64,000 nt of DNA. It comes from Gammaproteobacteria bacterium. GTDB lineage: Bacteria; Pseudomonadota; Gammaproteobacteria; Ga0077536. Position numbers and translations under genes: made by a program. A model generated the notes under the pieces. That model was not told the DNA's origin. It did no database searches and saw only the letters and a program-made list of their open reading frames with translations. Of this stretch, positions 43,228 through 53,464 are shown one piece after another (the first letter of the stretch is position 1; every line of letters starts with the position of its first letter). The stretch covers positions 62,001 to 126,000 of the forward strand of contig JACQWY010000006.1 of NCBI GenBank assembly GCA_016209015.1. Reading direction: 5' to 3'.

Positions 43228-44418
43228 TCAGCCGATCGCGGACTTGAGCTTGTCGACCAGATCCGTCTTCTCCCAGGAGAAGCCGCCGTCCGCGTCGGCC
43301 TTGCGGCCGAAATGACCATAGGCCGCGGTACGGGCGTAGATCGGCCGGTTCAGGGCCAGATGTGTACGAATGCCGCGCGGAGTCAGATCCATCACCGTTT
43401 CGAGCGCGCGTTCGAGCGTGCTCGCCTCGACCTTGCCCGTGCCGTGCAGATCGACGTAGAGCGACAGCGGCTTCGCGACGCCGATCGCATAAGCGAGCTG
43501 AATCGTGCAGCGCTCGGCGAGGCCCGCCGCCACGACGTTCTTCGCGAGGTAACGCGAGGCATATGCCGCGGAACGGTCGACCTTCGAGGGATCCTTGCCG
43601 GAGAACGCGCCGCCACCATGGGGTGCGGCGCCGCCGTAGGTGTCGACGATGATCTTGCGACCGGTCAGGCCGCAGTCACCGTCCGGGCCGCCGATGACGA
43701 AGGCACCGGTCGGGTTGATGTGCCAGACGGTCTCCTTGGAGATCCAGCCGTTCGGCAGCGCTTCCTTGACGTAGGGTTCCACGAGCGCACGCACGTCCGC
43801 CGAGCTCAGCGCCGGGTCGAGATGCTGCGTCGAGACGACGATCTGCGTGGCGGCCACCGGCTTGCCGTTCTCGTAACGGACCGTGACCTGGCTCTTGGCG
43901 TCCGGTCCGAGCTGCGGCGCCCTGCCCGACTTACGGGCGGCGGCCATGAGCGCGAGAATCTTGTGGGAGTAATACAGTGGGGCGGGCATGAGGTCTTCGG
44001 TCTCGTTGCAGGCGTAACCGAACATGATGCCCTGGTCGCCCGCGCCCTCGTCCTTGTTCGAGCCCGCATCGACGCCCTGTGCGATGTCGGCGGACTGCGC
44101 GTGCAGCAGCACTTCGATCTTCGCGCGATCCCAGTGGAAACCGTCCTGCTCGTAACCGATGTCCTTGATCGCCAGACGCGCGAGGTGGGCGACGAGATCG
44201 GCAGTGACGGTGTTCGGGCCGCGCGTCTCGCCGGCGATCACCACGCGATTCGTGGTCGCGAGCGTTTCACAAGCGACGCGCACCTGGGTCGTATCCATGC
44301 CGCACTTCGCGGCTTCCCGGAAATAGGCATCGACGACTTCGTCCGAGATGCGGTCGCAGACCTTGTCAGGATGACCTTCGGAAACCGATTCGCTGGTAAA
44401 CAGATATGATGAACGCAC
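43228..44418 (-). CDS. metK: S-adenosylmethionine synthetase
   Basis: A 396-aa enzyme that makes S-adenosylmethionine from methionine and ATP. It begins [17 protein letters not shown] and contains [12 protein letters not shown] and [19 protein letters not shown] (in part), both family signatures. The start codon is GTG with GGAGAGG nearby. A minus-strand CATAAT (44478-44483) is a possible -10 box, giving a leader of about 50 bases. I see no SAM or SAH riboswitch in the leader. Confidence 0.95.
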   Translation of the reverse strand: MRSSYLFTSESVSEGHPDKVCDRISDEVVDAYFREAAKCGMDTTQVRVACETLATTNRVVIAGETRGPNTVTADLVAHLARLAIKDIGYEQDGFHWDRAKIEVLLHAQSADIAQGVDAGSNKDEGAGDQGIMFGYACNETEDLMPAPLYYSHKILALMAAARKSGRAPQLGPDAKSQVTVRYENGKPVAATQIVVSTQHLDPALSSADVRALVEPYVKEALPNGWISKETVWHINPTGAFVIGGPDGDCGLTGRKIIVDTYGGAAPHGGGAFSGKDPSKVDRSAAYASRYLAKNVVAAGLAERCTIQLAYAIGVAKPLSLYVDLHGTGKVEASTLERALETVMDLTPRGIRTHLALNRPIYARTAAYGHFGRKADADGGFSWEKTDLVDKLKSAIG

Positions 44419-44561
44419 TCAGCCTCTCCTCTTTTGGGAATGCACGCAGCCCGCCGGGGCGGGCCGAAAGGGCCGTCATTATGGCCCAAATCGTCGAATA
44501 TTGCGCCCCGCAGCACGGGCGCGATGCGGGCCGGGTTCTCAGGCCCGGACGCCTCCTCCGC

Positions 44562-45353
44562 TCAGCGGAAATGGACCTCGACCGCGCCCACGCCCGCGAG
44601 CTCGCAGCGCACGTGGTCGCCGGATTTCACGGGCTGCAGCGGCACGAGCGAACCGGACAGGATCACTTCGCCGGCGCCGAGCGCCGCGCCGAACTGCCCC
44701 ATCGCATTCGCGAGCCAGGCCGTCGAGACGAGCGGCGAGCCGAGCGCCATGGCCGCATGGCCGCGCGCATTCTCGCTGCCGTTGAGATGCATCACGAGAC
44801 CGGTCTTCTCGAAGTCGAAACCGTCCGGCGGGACCTCGTCCGTGCCGACCACGAAGAACCCCGAGGAGGCGTTGTCGGCGACGGTGTCCTGAATCCGGAT
44901 CTTCCAGTCTCGGATGCGCGAGTCGACGATCTCGATCGCGACGCGGACACCGCGAATCGCCGCGAGGACGTCGGCGGGCGTCACGCCCGGACCACGCAGC
45001 TCGCGGCCGAGCACGAGCGCGATCTCGCCCTCGGCACGCGCCTGGATCGCCTGCTCGCCGAGCACGAGCGTACCGCCGGGCGGAATCTGCATGGTATCGG
45101 TGAGGAACCCGAAGTCCGGCTGATCGACGTTCAGCATGCGCTGCACCGGTTCGCTGGTCACACCGATCTTCTTGCCGATGACGCGTTCGCCGCGCGCGAG
45201 CCGGTGCGCGAGGATGCACTCGGAGATCCGGTAGGCGTCCTCGATCGTGAGGTCGGGTTCGAGGTCGGTGAGCGGTGCGACGACGCTGCGCGTCACGAGC
45301 GCCTGGAACAGCGCATCGCCGTGCGCTTTCAGATGGTCCGGCGATTTGCTCAT
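44562..45353 (-). CDS. 2-oxopent-4-enoate hydratase-like (FAH family)
   Basis: A 263-aa protein of the fumarylacetoacetase superfamily, closest to 2-keto-4-pentenoate hydratases of meta-cleavage pathways (MhpD/DmpE). Typical segments are GKKIGVTSEPVQRMLNVDQPDFG (in part), ARAEGEIALVLGREL with a metal glutamate pair, and AIEIVDSRIRDWKIRIQDTVADN. It adds water to the dienol product of aromatic ring cleavage. The start at 45353 overlaps the upstream stop as ATGA. The rest of a meta-cleavage pathway is not in the window, so its role here is uncertain. Confidence 0.82.
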   Translation of the reverse strand: MSKSPDHLKAHGDALFQALVTRSVVAPLTDLEPDLTIEDAYRISECILAHRLARGERVIGKKIGVTSEPVQRMLNVDQPDFGFLTDTMQIPPGGTLVLGEQAIQARAEGEIALVLGRELRGPGVTPADVLAAIRGVRVAIEIVDSRIRDWKIRIQDTVADNASSGFFVVGTDEVPPDGFDFEKTGLVMHLNGSENARGHAAMALGSPLVSTAWLANAMGQFGAALGAGEVILSGSLVPLQPVKSGDHVRCELAGVGAVEVHFR

Positions 45354-46348
45354 GGGATCGACAGCACGATCTTGCCCATGTGCCGCGAAGACTCCATGAG
45401 CGTGTGTGCGGCCGCCGCCTGGGCCAGCGGAAACACCTGATACACAGGCACCTTCAGCTTGCCCGCCGCGACGAGTGGCCAGACCTCGGACTCGACGCTG
45501 CGGGCGATCGCGGCCTTCTGCGCGACGGACTGCGGACGGAGCGTCGAGCCCGTGATCGTCAGGCGCTTGCCGAGCACGTGACCGAAGTTCACCTCGGCTT
45601 TCGCGCCGAGCAGGAAGGCGATCATGGAATAGCGCCCGTCCGGTGCGAGCGCGCGGAGATTCTTCTCGACGTAGGGTCCGGCGACCATGTCGAGCACGAC
45701 GTCGACGCCGCGCTTCGCCGTGATCTTCTGGACGGCCTCGAGCCAGTCCTCCGCGCGGTAGTCGATCACGTGATGCGCGCCGAGCTTCAGACAGAACGCG
45801 CGCTTCTCCGGGCTGCCGACGGTCGTGATGACGGTCGCGCCCCGCGCCACGGCGAGCTGGATCGCCGTGCTGCCGATGCCGCTCGAGCCGCCGTGAATGA
45901 GCACGGTCTCGCCGCTGGCGAGTGCGGCGCGCGTGAAGAGGTTGTACTGCACGGTGAACGCCGTCTCGGGCAGCGCCGCGGCCTCGGTCGCGGACAGCCC
46001 CGCCGGCCACGGCAGGCAGTGCGATTCGTGGGCCCGGCAGTACGGCGCATAGCCGCCGCCGTGCGTGAGTGCGACGACCTCGTCACCGACCTCGTAACGG
46101 CTGCAGCCCGCGCCGAGCGCGACGATTTCGCCCGCAATCTCGAGGCCGGGCAGCGGGCTCGCATCCGGCGGGACGGGATAGAGCCCGGCGCGCTGCAGGC
46201 AGTCGGGCCGGTTCACGCCGGCAGCGTGCACCGCGACGAGCACTTCGCCCGGGCCGGGCACGGGGACCGGACACTCGGAGAGCACGAGCACTTCGGGGCC
46301 GCCGGGCGCGGTGATCGCGACGGCTGACATGGAGGTCGGTAAAGACAT
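45350..46348 (-). CDS. PIG3-type NAD(P)H quinone oxidoreductase
   Basis: A 332-aa zinc-free medium-chain reductase. Markers are AAGVNRPDCLQRAGLYP, GGGYAPYC, the NADPH-binding loop HGGSSGIGSTAIQLA and FLLGAKAEVNFGHVLGKRLTITGSTLR (in part), as in the PIG3 family. It reduces quinones or enoyl-type substrates with NADPH. AGGAAA precedes the ATG at 46348. Translation of the hydratase gene is coupled to it. Confidence 0.88.
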   Translation of the reverse strand: MSLPTSMSAVAITAPGGPEVLVLSECPVPVPGPGEVLVAVHAAGVNRPDCLQRAGLYPVPPDASPLPGLEIAGEIVALGAGCSRYEVGDEVVALTHGGGYAPYCRAHESHCLPWPAGLSATEAAALPETAFTVQYNLFTRAALASGETVLIHGGSSGIGSTAIQLAVARGATVITTVGSPEKRAFCLKLGAHHVIDYRAEDWLEAVQKITAKRGVDVVLDMVAGPYVEKNLRALAPDGRYSMIAFLLGAKAEVNFGHVLGKRLTITGSTLRPQSVAQKAAIARSVESEVWPLVAAGKLKVPVYQVFPLAQAAAAHTLMESSRHMGKIVLSIP

Positions 46349-46403
46349 GATTTCCTGCTCGGAACGGGGCCGCCCCGCGGGCTGGCACGAGGCGGCAGTA
46401 TAA

Positions 46404-47477
<1,074 letters not shown>

Positions 47478-47582
47478 ACGGGCGAGCGCGGCGATCGCGA
47501 GGCCGGCGAATCTCTATAGGATGTGCCGACGCAGGAGGCGCATCGATCGCGTCTTCGAAGTCAGGGTGCCTGCGCCGCGCGA

Positions 47583-48230
47583 CTACTGCTGCGTCTGCTG
47601 CGTGATCTGCTGATAGCGCTGCGCGAGCGCGGCATACACGCGTTCGCGATAGCCGGGGGCCTCACTGTCGAGCGCGGCGAGGATCTCGACGAGATGCTCG
47701 TTGTCCTCGCGCCCGGCCCAGGTCTTCACGTAAGTGCCGTCCTTGTAGCCGTAATCCTGGCGGAAGACGTTCAGCACGTTCTTCCCGACGTAGGCGCGAT
47801 AGAGATCCTCGAAGCCGCGGTCCAGCGCCGCGAGCAGTGTCGGGATCGCGCCGACCAGGAAGCGCCGTTCGAGCGCGGCGACGGCCAGCGCTTCGACGTC
47901 CGCGAGAAAACCCCGGCTCGGCATCGGCGCGAGCCATTCGCCGGCGATGCGGGCCGCGGCAGCCTCGAAATCGCGGACGGCATCGATGCGCATGCTGAGG
48001 CCGAAGTGCCAGATGTCGACGATCTCGAGCACTGCCTGTTCGCGATCGCCGCTCGTCTTCTTCCACCACTTCCAGCCGCCGTAGTGATCCATGAGCTCGG
48101 CGCATTCGATCCACACCGCGCGATACCATGCGCGGCCGCGTTCTATCCAGTCGCGGTCGACCCGCGCGTTCATCTCGTCCTGCATCGCGAGCATGACCGC
48201 GATTTTCGCGGCGAGGGTCGAAGCATTCAT
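47583..48230 (-). CDS. Dimeric dUTPase (all-alpha NTP pyrophosphatase fold)
   Basis: A 215-aa protein of the dimeric dUTPase family (dUTPase_2), not the usual trimeric Dut. Conserved features are MLAMQDEMNARVDRDW, the metal-binding ECAELMDHYGGWKWWKK and EIVDIWHFGLSM, and a final GYKDGTYVKTW segment. It hydrolyses dUTP (and often dUDP) to dUMP, keeping uracil out of DNA. This type is common in phages and trypanosomatids and patchy in bacteria. Whether the genome also has the trimeric enzyme cannot be seen here. Confidence 0.83.
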   Translation of the reverse strand: MNASTLAAKIAVMLAMQDEMNARVDRDWIERGRAWYRAVWIECAELMDHYGGWKWWKKTSGDREQAVLEIVDIWHFGLSMRIDAVRDFEAAAARIAGEWLAPMPSRGFLADVEALAVAALERRFLVGAIPTLLAALDRGFEDLYRAYVGKNVLNVFRQDYGYKDGTYVKTWAGREDNEHLVEILAALDSEAPGYRERVYAALAQRYQQITQQTQQ

Positions 48231-48298
48231 CCCGGGGCTCCCGTGAGTCAGGCGCGGCGGACGCCGCAGGCCGGCATCTTAGCGGCGCGGAACGCGTT

Positions 48299-50212
48299 TT
48301 ACGACGCCGTGAGCGCGGCGTCGAAGAACGCGGCCACCGCAGCGAGATCCGAGGTCACGGGCATCGCCGGCAGCGAACGCAGGAAGACCTTGCCGTAGCC
48401 GCGCGTGGTGAGGCGCGGATCGCAGAGCACGAGCACGCCGCGATCCGTGACGTCGCGGATCAGCCGGCCGGCGCCCTGCTTCAGCGTGATGACCGCCTGC
48501 GGCACCTGGTATTCGTTGAATGCATTGCCGCCCTCCTGCTGCAAGGCCTTCACCCGGGCGCTCGTGATCGGATCATCGGGCGGCGCGAACGGCAGCTTGT
48601 CGATGATGACGCAGGACAGCGCCTCGCCGCGCACGTCGACGCCTTCCCAGAACGTCGAGGTGCCGAGCAGGACGGCGTTGCCGAGGTGCGTGAACTCGCG
48701 CAGCAGCGTCGCGCGCGGCGCGGCGCCCTGCACGAGCACCGGGAATTCGAGCGAGCTCGCGAGACGTTCCGCGCAGCTCTCCAGCGCGCGATAGCTCGTG
48801 AACAATACGAACGTCCGCCCGCCGGACAGCGCCGTGACGCGCTCGACGAGACCGCTCACGGCGTCGGCATAGTTCGGCGAATTCGGCTCGCAGCCGAGCT
48901 TCGGCAGATACAGCAGCGCCTGTCGCGCATAGTCGAACGGACTCTCCCACAGCGCCTCGCGCACGCCGGCGAGCCCGAGCTGACGCTCGAAGTGCGCGAA
49001 GCTGCCGCCGACCGAGAGCGTCGCCGAAGTGAAGATCCAGGCCGCGGCGTAATGTGCGGTGCGGGCCTGGAAATGCTCGGCGATGGACAGCGGCGTGACA
49101 TGCAGCACGTAGCCGCGGCTCGTCACTTCCCCCCACCGCACCCAGCTCTCGTCGTCACCGCGATAGATCGCCAGACGCACCGCGACGTCGACCGCACGCT
49201 TGGCACAGCTCTCGAGCTCCGCGCCGCGCTCGGCGGCGAGCTCGAGCTGTTCGTTCAATGCCGCGAGCGCGCTGCCGAGCCCGGTGAGCGCGGGCACGAC
49301 GGCCGGCGCGCGGCGCAGTTGCGCCTCGTCGTAACGGCCGACCGCGGGCCCGAGGCTCGCGGCGAGCGCACGGGCGGCGACTTCGAGATTCATCACCGCC
49401 TCGCGCAGTGCCGGCATGTCGGGCGCCTCGCGCTCCTGGGCCGTTCGCGTGTCGCGCGCCAGATCGCGCAATTGCCGACTCGAGAGCGCATGGCCGAAGA
49501 AGTTCGACGCGATGTCCGGCAATTGGTGAGATTCGTCGAGGACGATCGCCTGGGCCGTCGGCAGCAGTTCGCCGAAGCCCTCCTCGCGCAGCGCGAGATC
49601 CGCGAACAGGAGGTGATGGTTCACGACGACGAGATCCGCAGCGACGGCCTGACGCCGGGCGCGGACGACGAAACAGCGCTCGTAGTCGTTGCACGCCTGA
49701 CCGAGACAGTTCTCCGGCGTCGAGGTCGCGAACGGCCAGACCGGCGAGTCCTCGGGTATGCCGGGCGCTTCGCCGATGTCGCCCGATTCCGAACGCGCCA
49801 CCCAGGCGTCGATTGCGGCGAGTTGCGCCGCGGCCCGCGTGTCGAGCTGGGGATCGCCGGCGGCGCGCGCGAGACGATAGCGGCAGACGTAGTTCGCGCG
49901 GCCCTTGAGCAGCGCGACGTCGGCGAAGCTGGCGAGCGCCTCGAGCACGACGGGCAGGTCGCGGTGGAAGAGCTGATCCTGGAGCGTCTTCGTCGCGGTC
50001 GAGACGATCGTCTTCAAACCGGATTCGAGCAGCGGCACGAGATAGGCGAACGTCTTGCCGGTGCCGGTGCCCGCTTCACACACGAGCTTCTCGCCGGACT
50101 CCAGAACCTCGGCGATGAGATCGGCCATCTCGCCCTGCTGGTCCCGCGGCACGAATCCCGGGACTTTGCGGGCGAACGGCCCGTCAGCACCGAGCAGGGC
50201 CGAGGGCTTCAT
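48299..50212 (-). CDS. yoaA: YoaA/DinG-family Fe-S DNA helicase
   Basis: A 637-aa superfamily 2 helicase, nearly the length of E. coli YoaA. Helicase motifs: CEAGTGTGKT (I), LDESHQ (II, DEAH type), GTSTFWEGVDV and QGAGRLIRDVTDRG (VI). Four cysteines in the XPD-type iron-sulfur cluster region appear at NYVC and ENCLGQACNDYERC. It unwinds 5' to 3' and acts in replication repair. The start at 50212 is preferred over the longer frame, whose first 40 residues are low-complexity. Confidence 0.9.
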   Translation of the reverse strand: MKPSALLGADGPFARKVPGFVPRDQQGEMADLIAEVLESGEKLVCEAGTGTGKTFAYLVPLLESGLKTIVSTATKTLQDQLFHRDLPVVLEALASFADVALLKGRANYVCRYRLARAAGDPQLDTRAAAQLAAIDAWVARSESGDIGEAPGIPEDSPVWPFATSTPENCLGQACNDYERCFVVRARRQAVAADLVVVNHHLLFADLALREEGFGELLPTAQAIVLDESHQLPDIASNFFGHALSSRQLRDLARDTRTAQEREAPDMPALREAVMNLEVAARALAASLGPAVGRYDEAQLRRAPAVVPALTGLGSALAALNEQLELAAERGAELESCAKRAVDVAVRLAIYRGDDESWVRWGEVTSRGYVLHVTPLSIAEHFQARTAHYAAAWIFTSATLSVGGSFAHFERQLGLAGVREALWESPFDYARQALLYLPKLGCEPNSPNYADAVSGLVERVTALSGGRTFVLFTSYRALESCAERLASSLEFPVLVQGAAPRATLLREFTHLGNAVLLGTSTFWEGVDVRGEALSCVIIDKLPFAPPDDPITSARVKALQQEGGNAFNEYQVPQAVITLKQGAGRLIRDVTDRGVLVLCDPRLTTRGYGKVFLRSLPAMPVTSDLAAVAAFFDAALTAS

Positions 50213-50249
50213 GGCAGCGGAGCGGGTTGGGCTCCCGGCGGACGGGGGA

Positions 50250-50723
50250 TCAGGAGCCGGGCTCCGGGACCGGATCGCGCACCCAGATCCGCCGGCTGAT
50301 GTGCCGGAACTGCGCGGCGGTGATCGTGCCACGCTTGCTCGGCTCCTTGTCGAGCATGACGTCTTTCACTTTCGCGCGCGGCGCTTCGTAGATCGCGGTC
50401 GGCTCGTAGTGCTCGTCCATCAGCACCATCAGGAGGAAATCCCAGTCCTTCTCGAGCTTGAGCTGACCGAGCTTCGCGGGCCCCTTCTTCTCTTCGAACA
50501 CGACGCGGGCCTTGATCTGCAGGCGTTCGAGCTTTTCGCCGTTGCGGCGGATCGCGTCGTAGCCCGCCCCGGGCTCGGTGGCCGGCTCGAGATCGAGCAG
50601 ACGGATCGCGTCGTTGACCGCGATTTCGCCGCTGATGGGCAAGACCTTTCCGGTCACGCGCCGGTACTCGGCGGCGAGCCGCCGCGCTTCGGCGGTCAGC
50701 TTGTCTACGGAATAGATGCTCAT
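50250..50723 (-). CDS. Hypothetical protein, 157 aa
   Basis: No named family is recognised with confidence. The protein is soluble and charged. It has a helical N-terminus (SVDKLTAEARRLAAEYRR) and a beta-alpha centre with LERLQIKARVVFEEKKG followed by DWDFLLMVLMDEHYEPTAIYEAPR. The Gln-Ile-Lys plus later Asp pattern could suit a restriction-nuclease-like fold, but I cannot show it. It lies 37 bp upstream of the helicase gene on the same strand, so the two are probably cotranscribed. An AT-rich promoter region precedes it. Confidence 0.7.
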   Translation of the reverse strand: MSIYSVDKLTAEARRLAAEYRRVTGKVLPISGEIAVNDAIRLLDLEPATEPGAGYDAIRRNGEKLERLQIKARVVFEEKKGPAKLGQLKLEKDWDFLLMVLMDEHYEPTAIYEAPRAKVKDVMLDKEPSKRGTITAAQFRHISRRIWVRDPVPEPGS

Positions 50724-50757
50724 CGGCAGTCCGTCAGCGTCGGGTCCGGCTTGAGTC

Positions 50758-50790
50758 GATAAATTAGTTTAATGATATAAGGGCCTGATT
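50758..50790 (-). promoter_or_regulatory. AT-rich promoter island upstream of the 157-aa gene and yoaA
   Basis: About 25 nearly pure A/T bases (around GATAAATTAGTTTAATGATA) in an otherwise GC-rich window, 35-65 bases before the minus-strand gene. The minus-strand reading contains several overlapping -10-like boxes. Likely a promoter; the exact boxes are ambiguous. Confidence 0.45.
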
Positions 50791-50825
50791 TCACGCACAA
50801 CGAGCACCGGAGTTCATCCACAGTC

Positions 50826-51779
50826 TCAAGACCCGGCCGCGCCGTAGAAGCTCATGACCGAGGCGAGCTCGCGCCGCCCCTCGAGCACGAGCAGGAGCCG
50901 CTCGAGGCCGAGCGCGACGCCGGCACAAGGCGGCAGGCCGTGCGCGAGCGCGGCGAGGAACGCTGCGTCGAGCGTCATCGGCGCAAGGCCCCGCCGCCGC
51001 CGGCAGTCGTTCTCGGCCTCCTGACGCGCGCGCTGCTCCGCGGCGTCACCGATCTCGTGATAGCCGTTCGCGATTTCCATGCCGTCGACGATCAGCTCGA
51101 AGCGCTCGCCGAGCGGCGGGCTGCCGGCGCTGAGCCGCGCATAAGCCGCGTGCTCGCGGGGAAAGTCGTACACGAATACCGCCCCGGCAGATTCGAGCGC
51201 GGGCAGGACGGCGTGACTGAAGACGACGTCGAGCAGCAGGGCACGATCGGCGAGATCCACCGGCCCGAGCGCGACGTTCCAGCGGGCGACGAGGTCGACC
51301 AGTTCCCCGGTCGTCGCATGATGCGGGTCGAGTCCCGCGTGTTCGAGACAGAGCGCGGCATAGCTCGTCCTGCGCTGCGGCCGGGCGCAACCGACCGCCT
51401 CGAGGAGGCGCGCGACGTCATCCATGAGCGCATGGTGATCGCGCCCGACGCGGTACCACTCGAGCATCGTGAATTCGGGGTTGTGGAGGCGCCCCGCCTC
51501 TTCGCGCCGGAAGGCGTGGCAGAGCTGCCAGATGTCGCCGCTGCCGGCGGCGAGCAGCCGCTTCATCGCGAATTCCGGGGAGGTCTGGAGGTAGGCGGTG
51601 CCCGCCTCGCCGCAGGGCACCGCGAAGTTCTCGAGCGCGGGATCCGTCACGCCGTGCGCGCAGAGCAGCGGCGTGTCGACTTCCAGCGCACCGGTCCGCG
51701 CGAAGTATTCGCGGATCCTCGCGACGGTCGCCGCACGCCGGCGCAGGACGCCGAGTTCGGCCGTCGGACGCCAGATCAC
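50826..51779 (-). CDS. epmA: EF-P lysine ligase (truncated LysRS paralog)
   Basis: A 317-aa class II synthetase core without an anticodon-binding domain, as in EpmA/PoxA/GenX. Motif 2 is HNPEFTMLEWYR and motif 3 is GLERLLLVL. The enzyme attaches (R)-beta-lysine to Lys34 of EF-P. No ATG is available near the family start; the GTG at 51779 (VIWRPTAELG) fits, 8 bp after the efp stop. The large open frame that continues upstream runs antisense-like through efp and is not real. Confidence 0.9.
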   Translation of the reverse strand: MIWRPTAELGVLRRRAATVARIREYFARTGALEVDTPLLCAHGVTDPALENFAVPCGEAGTAYLQTSPEFAMKRLLAAGSGDIWQLCHAFRREEAGRLHNPEFTMLEWYRVGRDHHALMDDVARLLEAVGCARPQRRTSYAALCLEHAGLDPHHATTGELVDLVARWNVALGPVDLADRALLLDVVFSHAVLPALESAGAVFVYDFPREHAAYARLSAGSPPLGERFELIVDGMEIANGYHEIGDAAEQRARQEAENDCRRRRGLAPMTLDAAFLAALAHGLPPCAGVALGLERLLLVLEGRRELASVMSFYGAAGS

Positions 51780-51787
51780 GTTGGGGC

Positions 51788-52360
51788 TTATTCTTCTTTG
51801 GCGCGGGAGACGTACTCGCCGGTGCGCGTATCGATCTTCAGCAGCGTGCCTTCCTCGATGAAGAGCGGCACCTTCACGATGGCACCCGTCTCCATGGTCG
51901 CGGGCTTCGTGCCGCCGGTCGCGGTGTCGCCGCGCACGCCGGGATCGGTCTGAGTGATCTTCAGTACCACGAAGTTCGGCGCCGAGACGCTGATCGGCTC
52001 GCCGTTCCACAGCATCACCGAGCACATCTCCTGACCCTTCAGCCACTGCGCGGCATCGCCCATCGTGGTCTCGCCCGCGGTCATCTGCTCGAAGCTCGAC
52101 GTGTTCATGAAATGCCACGAGGTGCCGTCGCTGTAGAGATACTGCATTTCCATTTCGACGACGTCGGCAGCTTCCACGCTGTCGCCCGACTTGAAAGTCC
52201 GTTCGATGACGCGGCCGGTCTTGAGGTTGCGCACCTTCACACGGTTGAACGCCTGGCCCTTGCCCGGCTTCACGAATTCGTTCTCGACGATGTTGTACGG
52301 GTCGCCGTCCAACATGATCTTCAGGCCCGGCTTGAATTGGTTTGTGCTGTAGAACGCCAT
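51788..52360 (-). CDS. efp: Elongation factor P
   Basis: A 190-aa EF-P with three beta-barrel domains and the modified lysine Lys34 in VKPGKGQAF. Typical closing motifs ([38 protein letters not shown] in part) are present. EF-P relieves ribosome stalling at consecutive prolines. The lysine-type loop agrees with the linked epmA and epmB. A minus-strand TATCAT (52395-52400) is the likely -10 box. Confidence 0.96.
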   Translation of the reverse strand: MAFYSTNQFKPGLKIMLDGDPYNIVENEFVKPGKGQAFNRVKVRNLKTGRVIERTFKSGDSVEAADVVEMEMQYLYSDGTSWHFMNTSSFEQMTAGETTMGDAAQWLKGQEMCSVMLWNGEPISVSAPNFVVLKITQTDPGVRGDTATGGTKPATMETGAIVKVPLFIEEGTLLKIDTRTGEYVSRAKEE

Positions 52361-52400
52361 TAGAATGAACTCTCACATCATGAAAAGCGGCGGCATGATA
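52337..52400. promoter_or_regulatory. Interlocked divergent promoters of efp and epmB
   Basis: For epmB (plus): TTGGTT at 52337-52342, an 18-bp spacer and TAGAAT at 52361-52366, which touches the efp start codon. For efp (minus): TATCAT at 52400-52395, which is the epmB start codon region. The two starts are 34 bp apart, so each -10 sits at the other gene's start. Confidence 0.45.
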
Positions 52401-53387
52401 GCGCAAACGAGCCCGACAATTCAGCCCGAAGCCTGGCAGCGCGATTTGCGGGAGGCCTATCTCCGTCCCGCGGACCTGCTCGCGGATCTCGGCCTGCCTG
52501 CCGAGAATTGTGTCGCCGTGCCCCGCTTTCCGTTCCGCGTGCCGCGCCCCTACGCCGCCCGCATGCGGCCGGGCGATCCCGGCGATCCTCTGCTGCTGCA
52601 GGTCCTCCCGCGCGCGGCCGAGCACGACGTCCACCCCGGCTTCGTCGCCGATCCGGTGGGCGATCTCGCAGCCGAGAAGGCGCCGGGACTCCTCCACAAA
52701 TATCCCGGCCGGGCCCTCCTGCTGCTCACCGGGGCGTGCGCCGTACACTGCCGCTACTGTTTCCGCCAGCACTTCCCGTACGCGGGCAAGCTCGGCGACG
52801 ACAAGCTTGCGGCGGCTTTCGCGACGCTCGCGGCAGATGCCTCGATTTCCGAAATCATCCTGAGTGGCGGGGACCCGCTCACTCTCAAGGACGACGCACT
52901 GGCCCGGGTCGTCGCGCGCCTCGCGCGGATCCCGCACGTGCGGCGGCTGCGCATCCACACCCGCCTGCCGGTCGTCATTCCGAACCGCGTCACGGACGGA
53001 CTTCTCGCCGTGCTGACCCGCACGCGCTTGAAACCGGTGGTCGTCCTGCACGTGAACCATGCCCGGGAAATCGACGCTGCCCTCGTCGCGGCGGCGCACC
53101 GCCTCACCACCGCCCACGTCCCCGTCTTCAACCAATCCGTGCTACTCGCCGGTATCAACGACGACGTCGCGACGCTCGCCGGGTTGTCGGAAGCACTCTT
53201 CGACGCGGGCATCACGCCGTACTACCTCCACTTCCTCGACCGCGTCGCAGGTGCCGCGCATTTCGACGTGCCGGCGACCCATGCCCGCGCGCTGGCGGCC
53301 GCGCTGCGCGCCCGGCTGCCGGGCTACCTCGTTCCCCGTCTCGTCGAGGAAGTCGCGGGCGCGCCGGCCAAGATGCCTCTCGTCTGA
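52395..53387 (+). CDS. epmB: EF-P (R)-beta-lysine forming lysine 2,3-aminomutase
   Basis: A 330-aa radical-SAM enzyme with CxxxCxxC at Cys115, Cys119 and Cys122 (CAVHCRYC), followed by ILSGGDPLTL and LLAGINDD, as in EpmB/YjeK. It turns L-lysine into (R)-beta-lysine for EpmA. The start at 52395 is chosen because the ATG at 52365 would leave 4 bp to efp and no promoter, and family members begin at this point. Together with efp and epmA the basic modification set is complete; the hydroxylase EpmC is not seen. Confidence 0.92.
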   Translation: MIAQTSPTIQPEAWQRDLREAYLRPADLLADLGLPAENCVAVPRFPFRVPRPYAARMRPGDPGDPLLLQVLPRAAEHDVHPGFVADPVGDLAAEKAPGLLHKYPGRALLLLTGACAVHCRYCFRQHFPYAGKLGDDKLAAAFATLAADASISEIILSGGDPLTLKDDALARVVARLARIPHVRRLRIHTRLPVVIPNRVTDGLLAVLTRTRLKPVVVLHVNHAREIDAALVAAAHRLTTAHVPVFNQSVLLAGINDDVATLAGLSEALFDAGITPYYLHFLDRVAGAAHFDVPATHARALAAALRARLPGYLVPRLVEEVAGAPAKMPLV

Positions 53388-53421
53388 TCCCCCGTAACTG
53401 CATTCCGCGGGGGGGGTCCGG

Positions 53422-53435
53422 TTGATTTGCATCAA
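53422..53435 (+). promoter_or_regulatory. FNR/ANR-type operator
   Basis: A perfect match to the FNR consensus, TTGAT-TTGC-ATCAA. Its centre (53428.5) lies 41.5 to 42.5 bases before the transcription start implied by the -10 box at 53459-53464, the class II activation position. The controlled gene is the flavin oxidoreductase at 53600. Confidence 0.8.
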
Positions 53436-53458
53436 GTCGGTGCGGGAACGCAATTTCC

Positions 53459-53464
53459 GATAAT
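53459..53464 (+). promoter_or_regulatory. -10 box of the FNR-type promoter
   Basis: GATAAT, 23 bp after the FNR site. Start of transcription would be near 53470, leaving a leader of about 130 bases that contains a small hairpin (53570-53583, GGGGC/GCCCC) just before the Shine-Dalgarno sequence. Confidence 0.6.

Noticed and set aside
43132-44560. SAM or SAH riboswitch in the metK leader or metK-ahcY spacer
   Set aside because: Neither region contains the conserved cores of the SAM or SAH classes known to me; only a plain hairpin is seen.
50826-53135. A single 769-codon minus-strand frame running through epmA and across efp
   Set aside because: Only the last 317 codons look like a protein (EpmA). 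The upstream part overlaps efp and epmB in other frames and is low-complexity.
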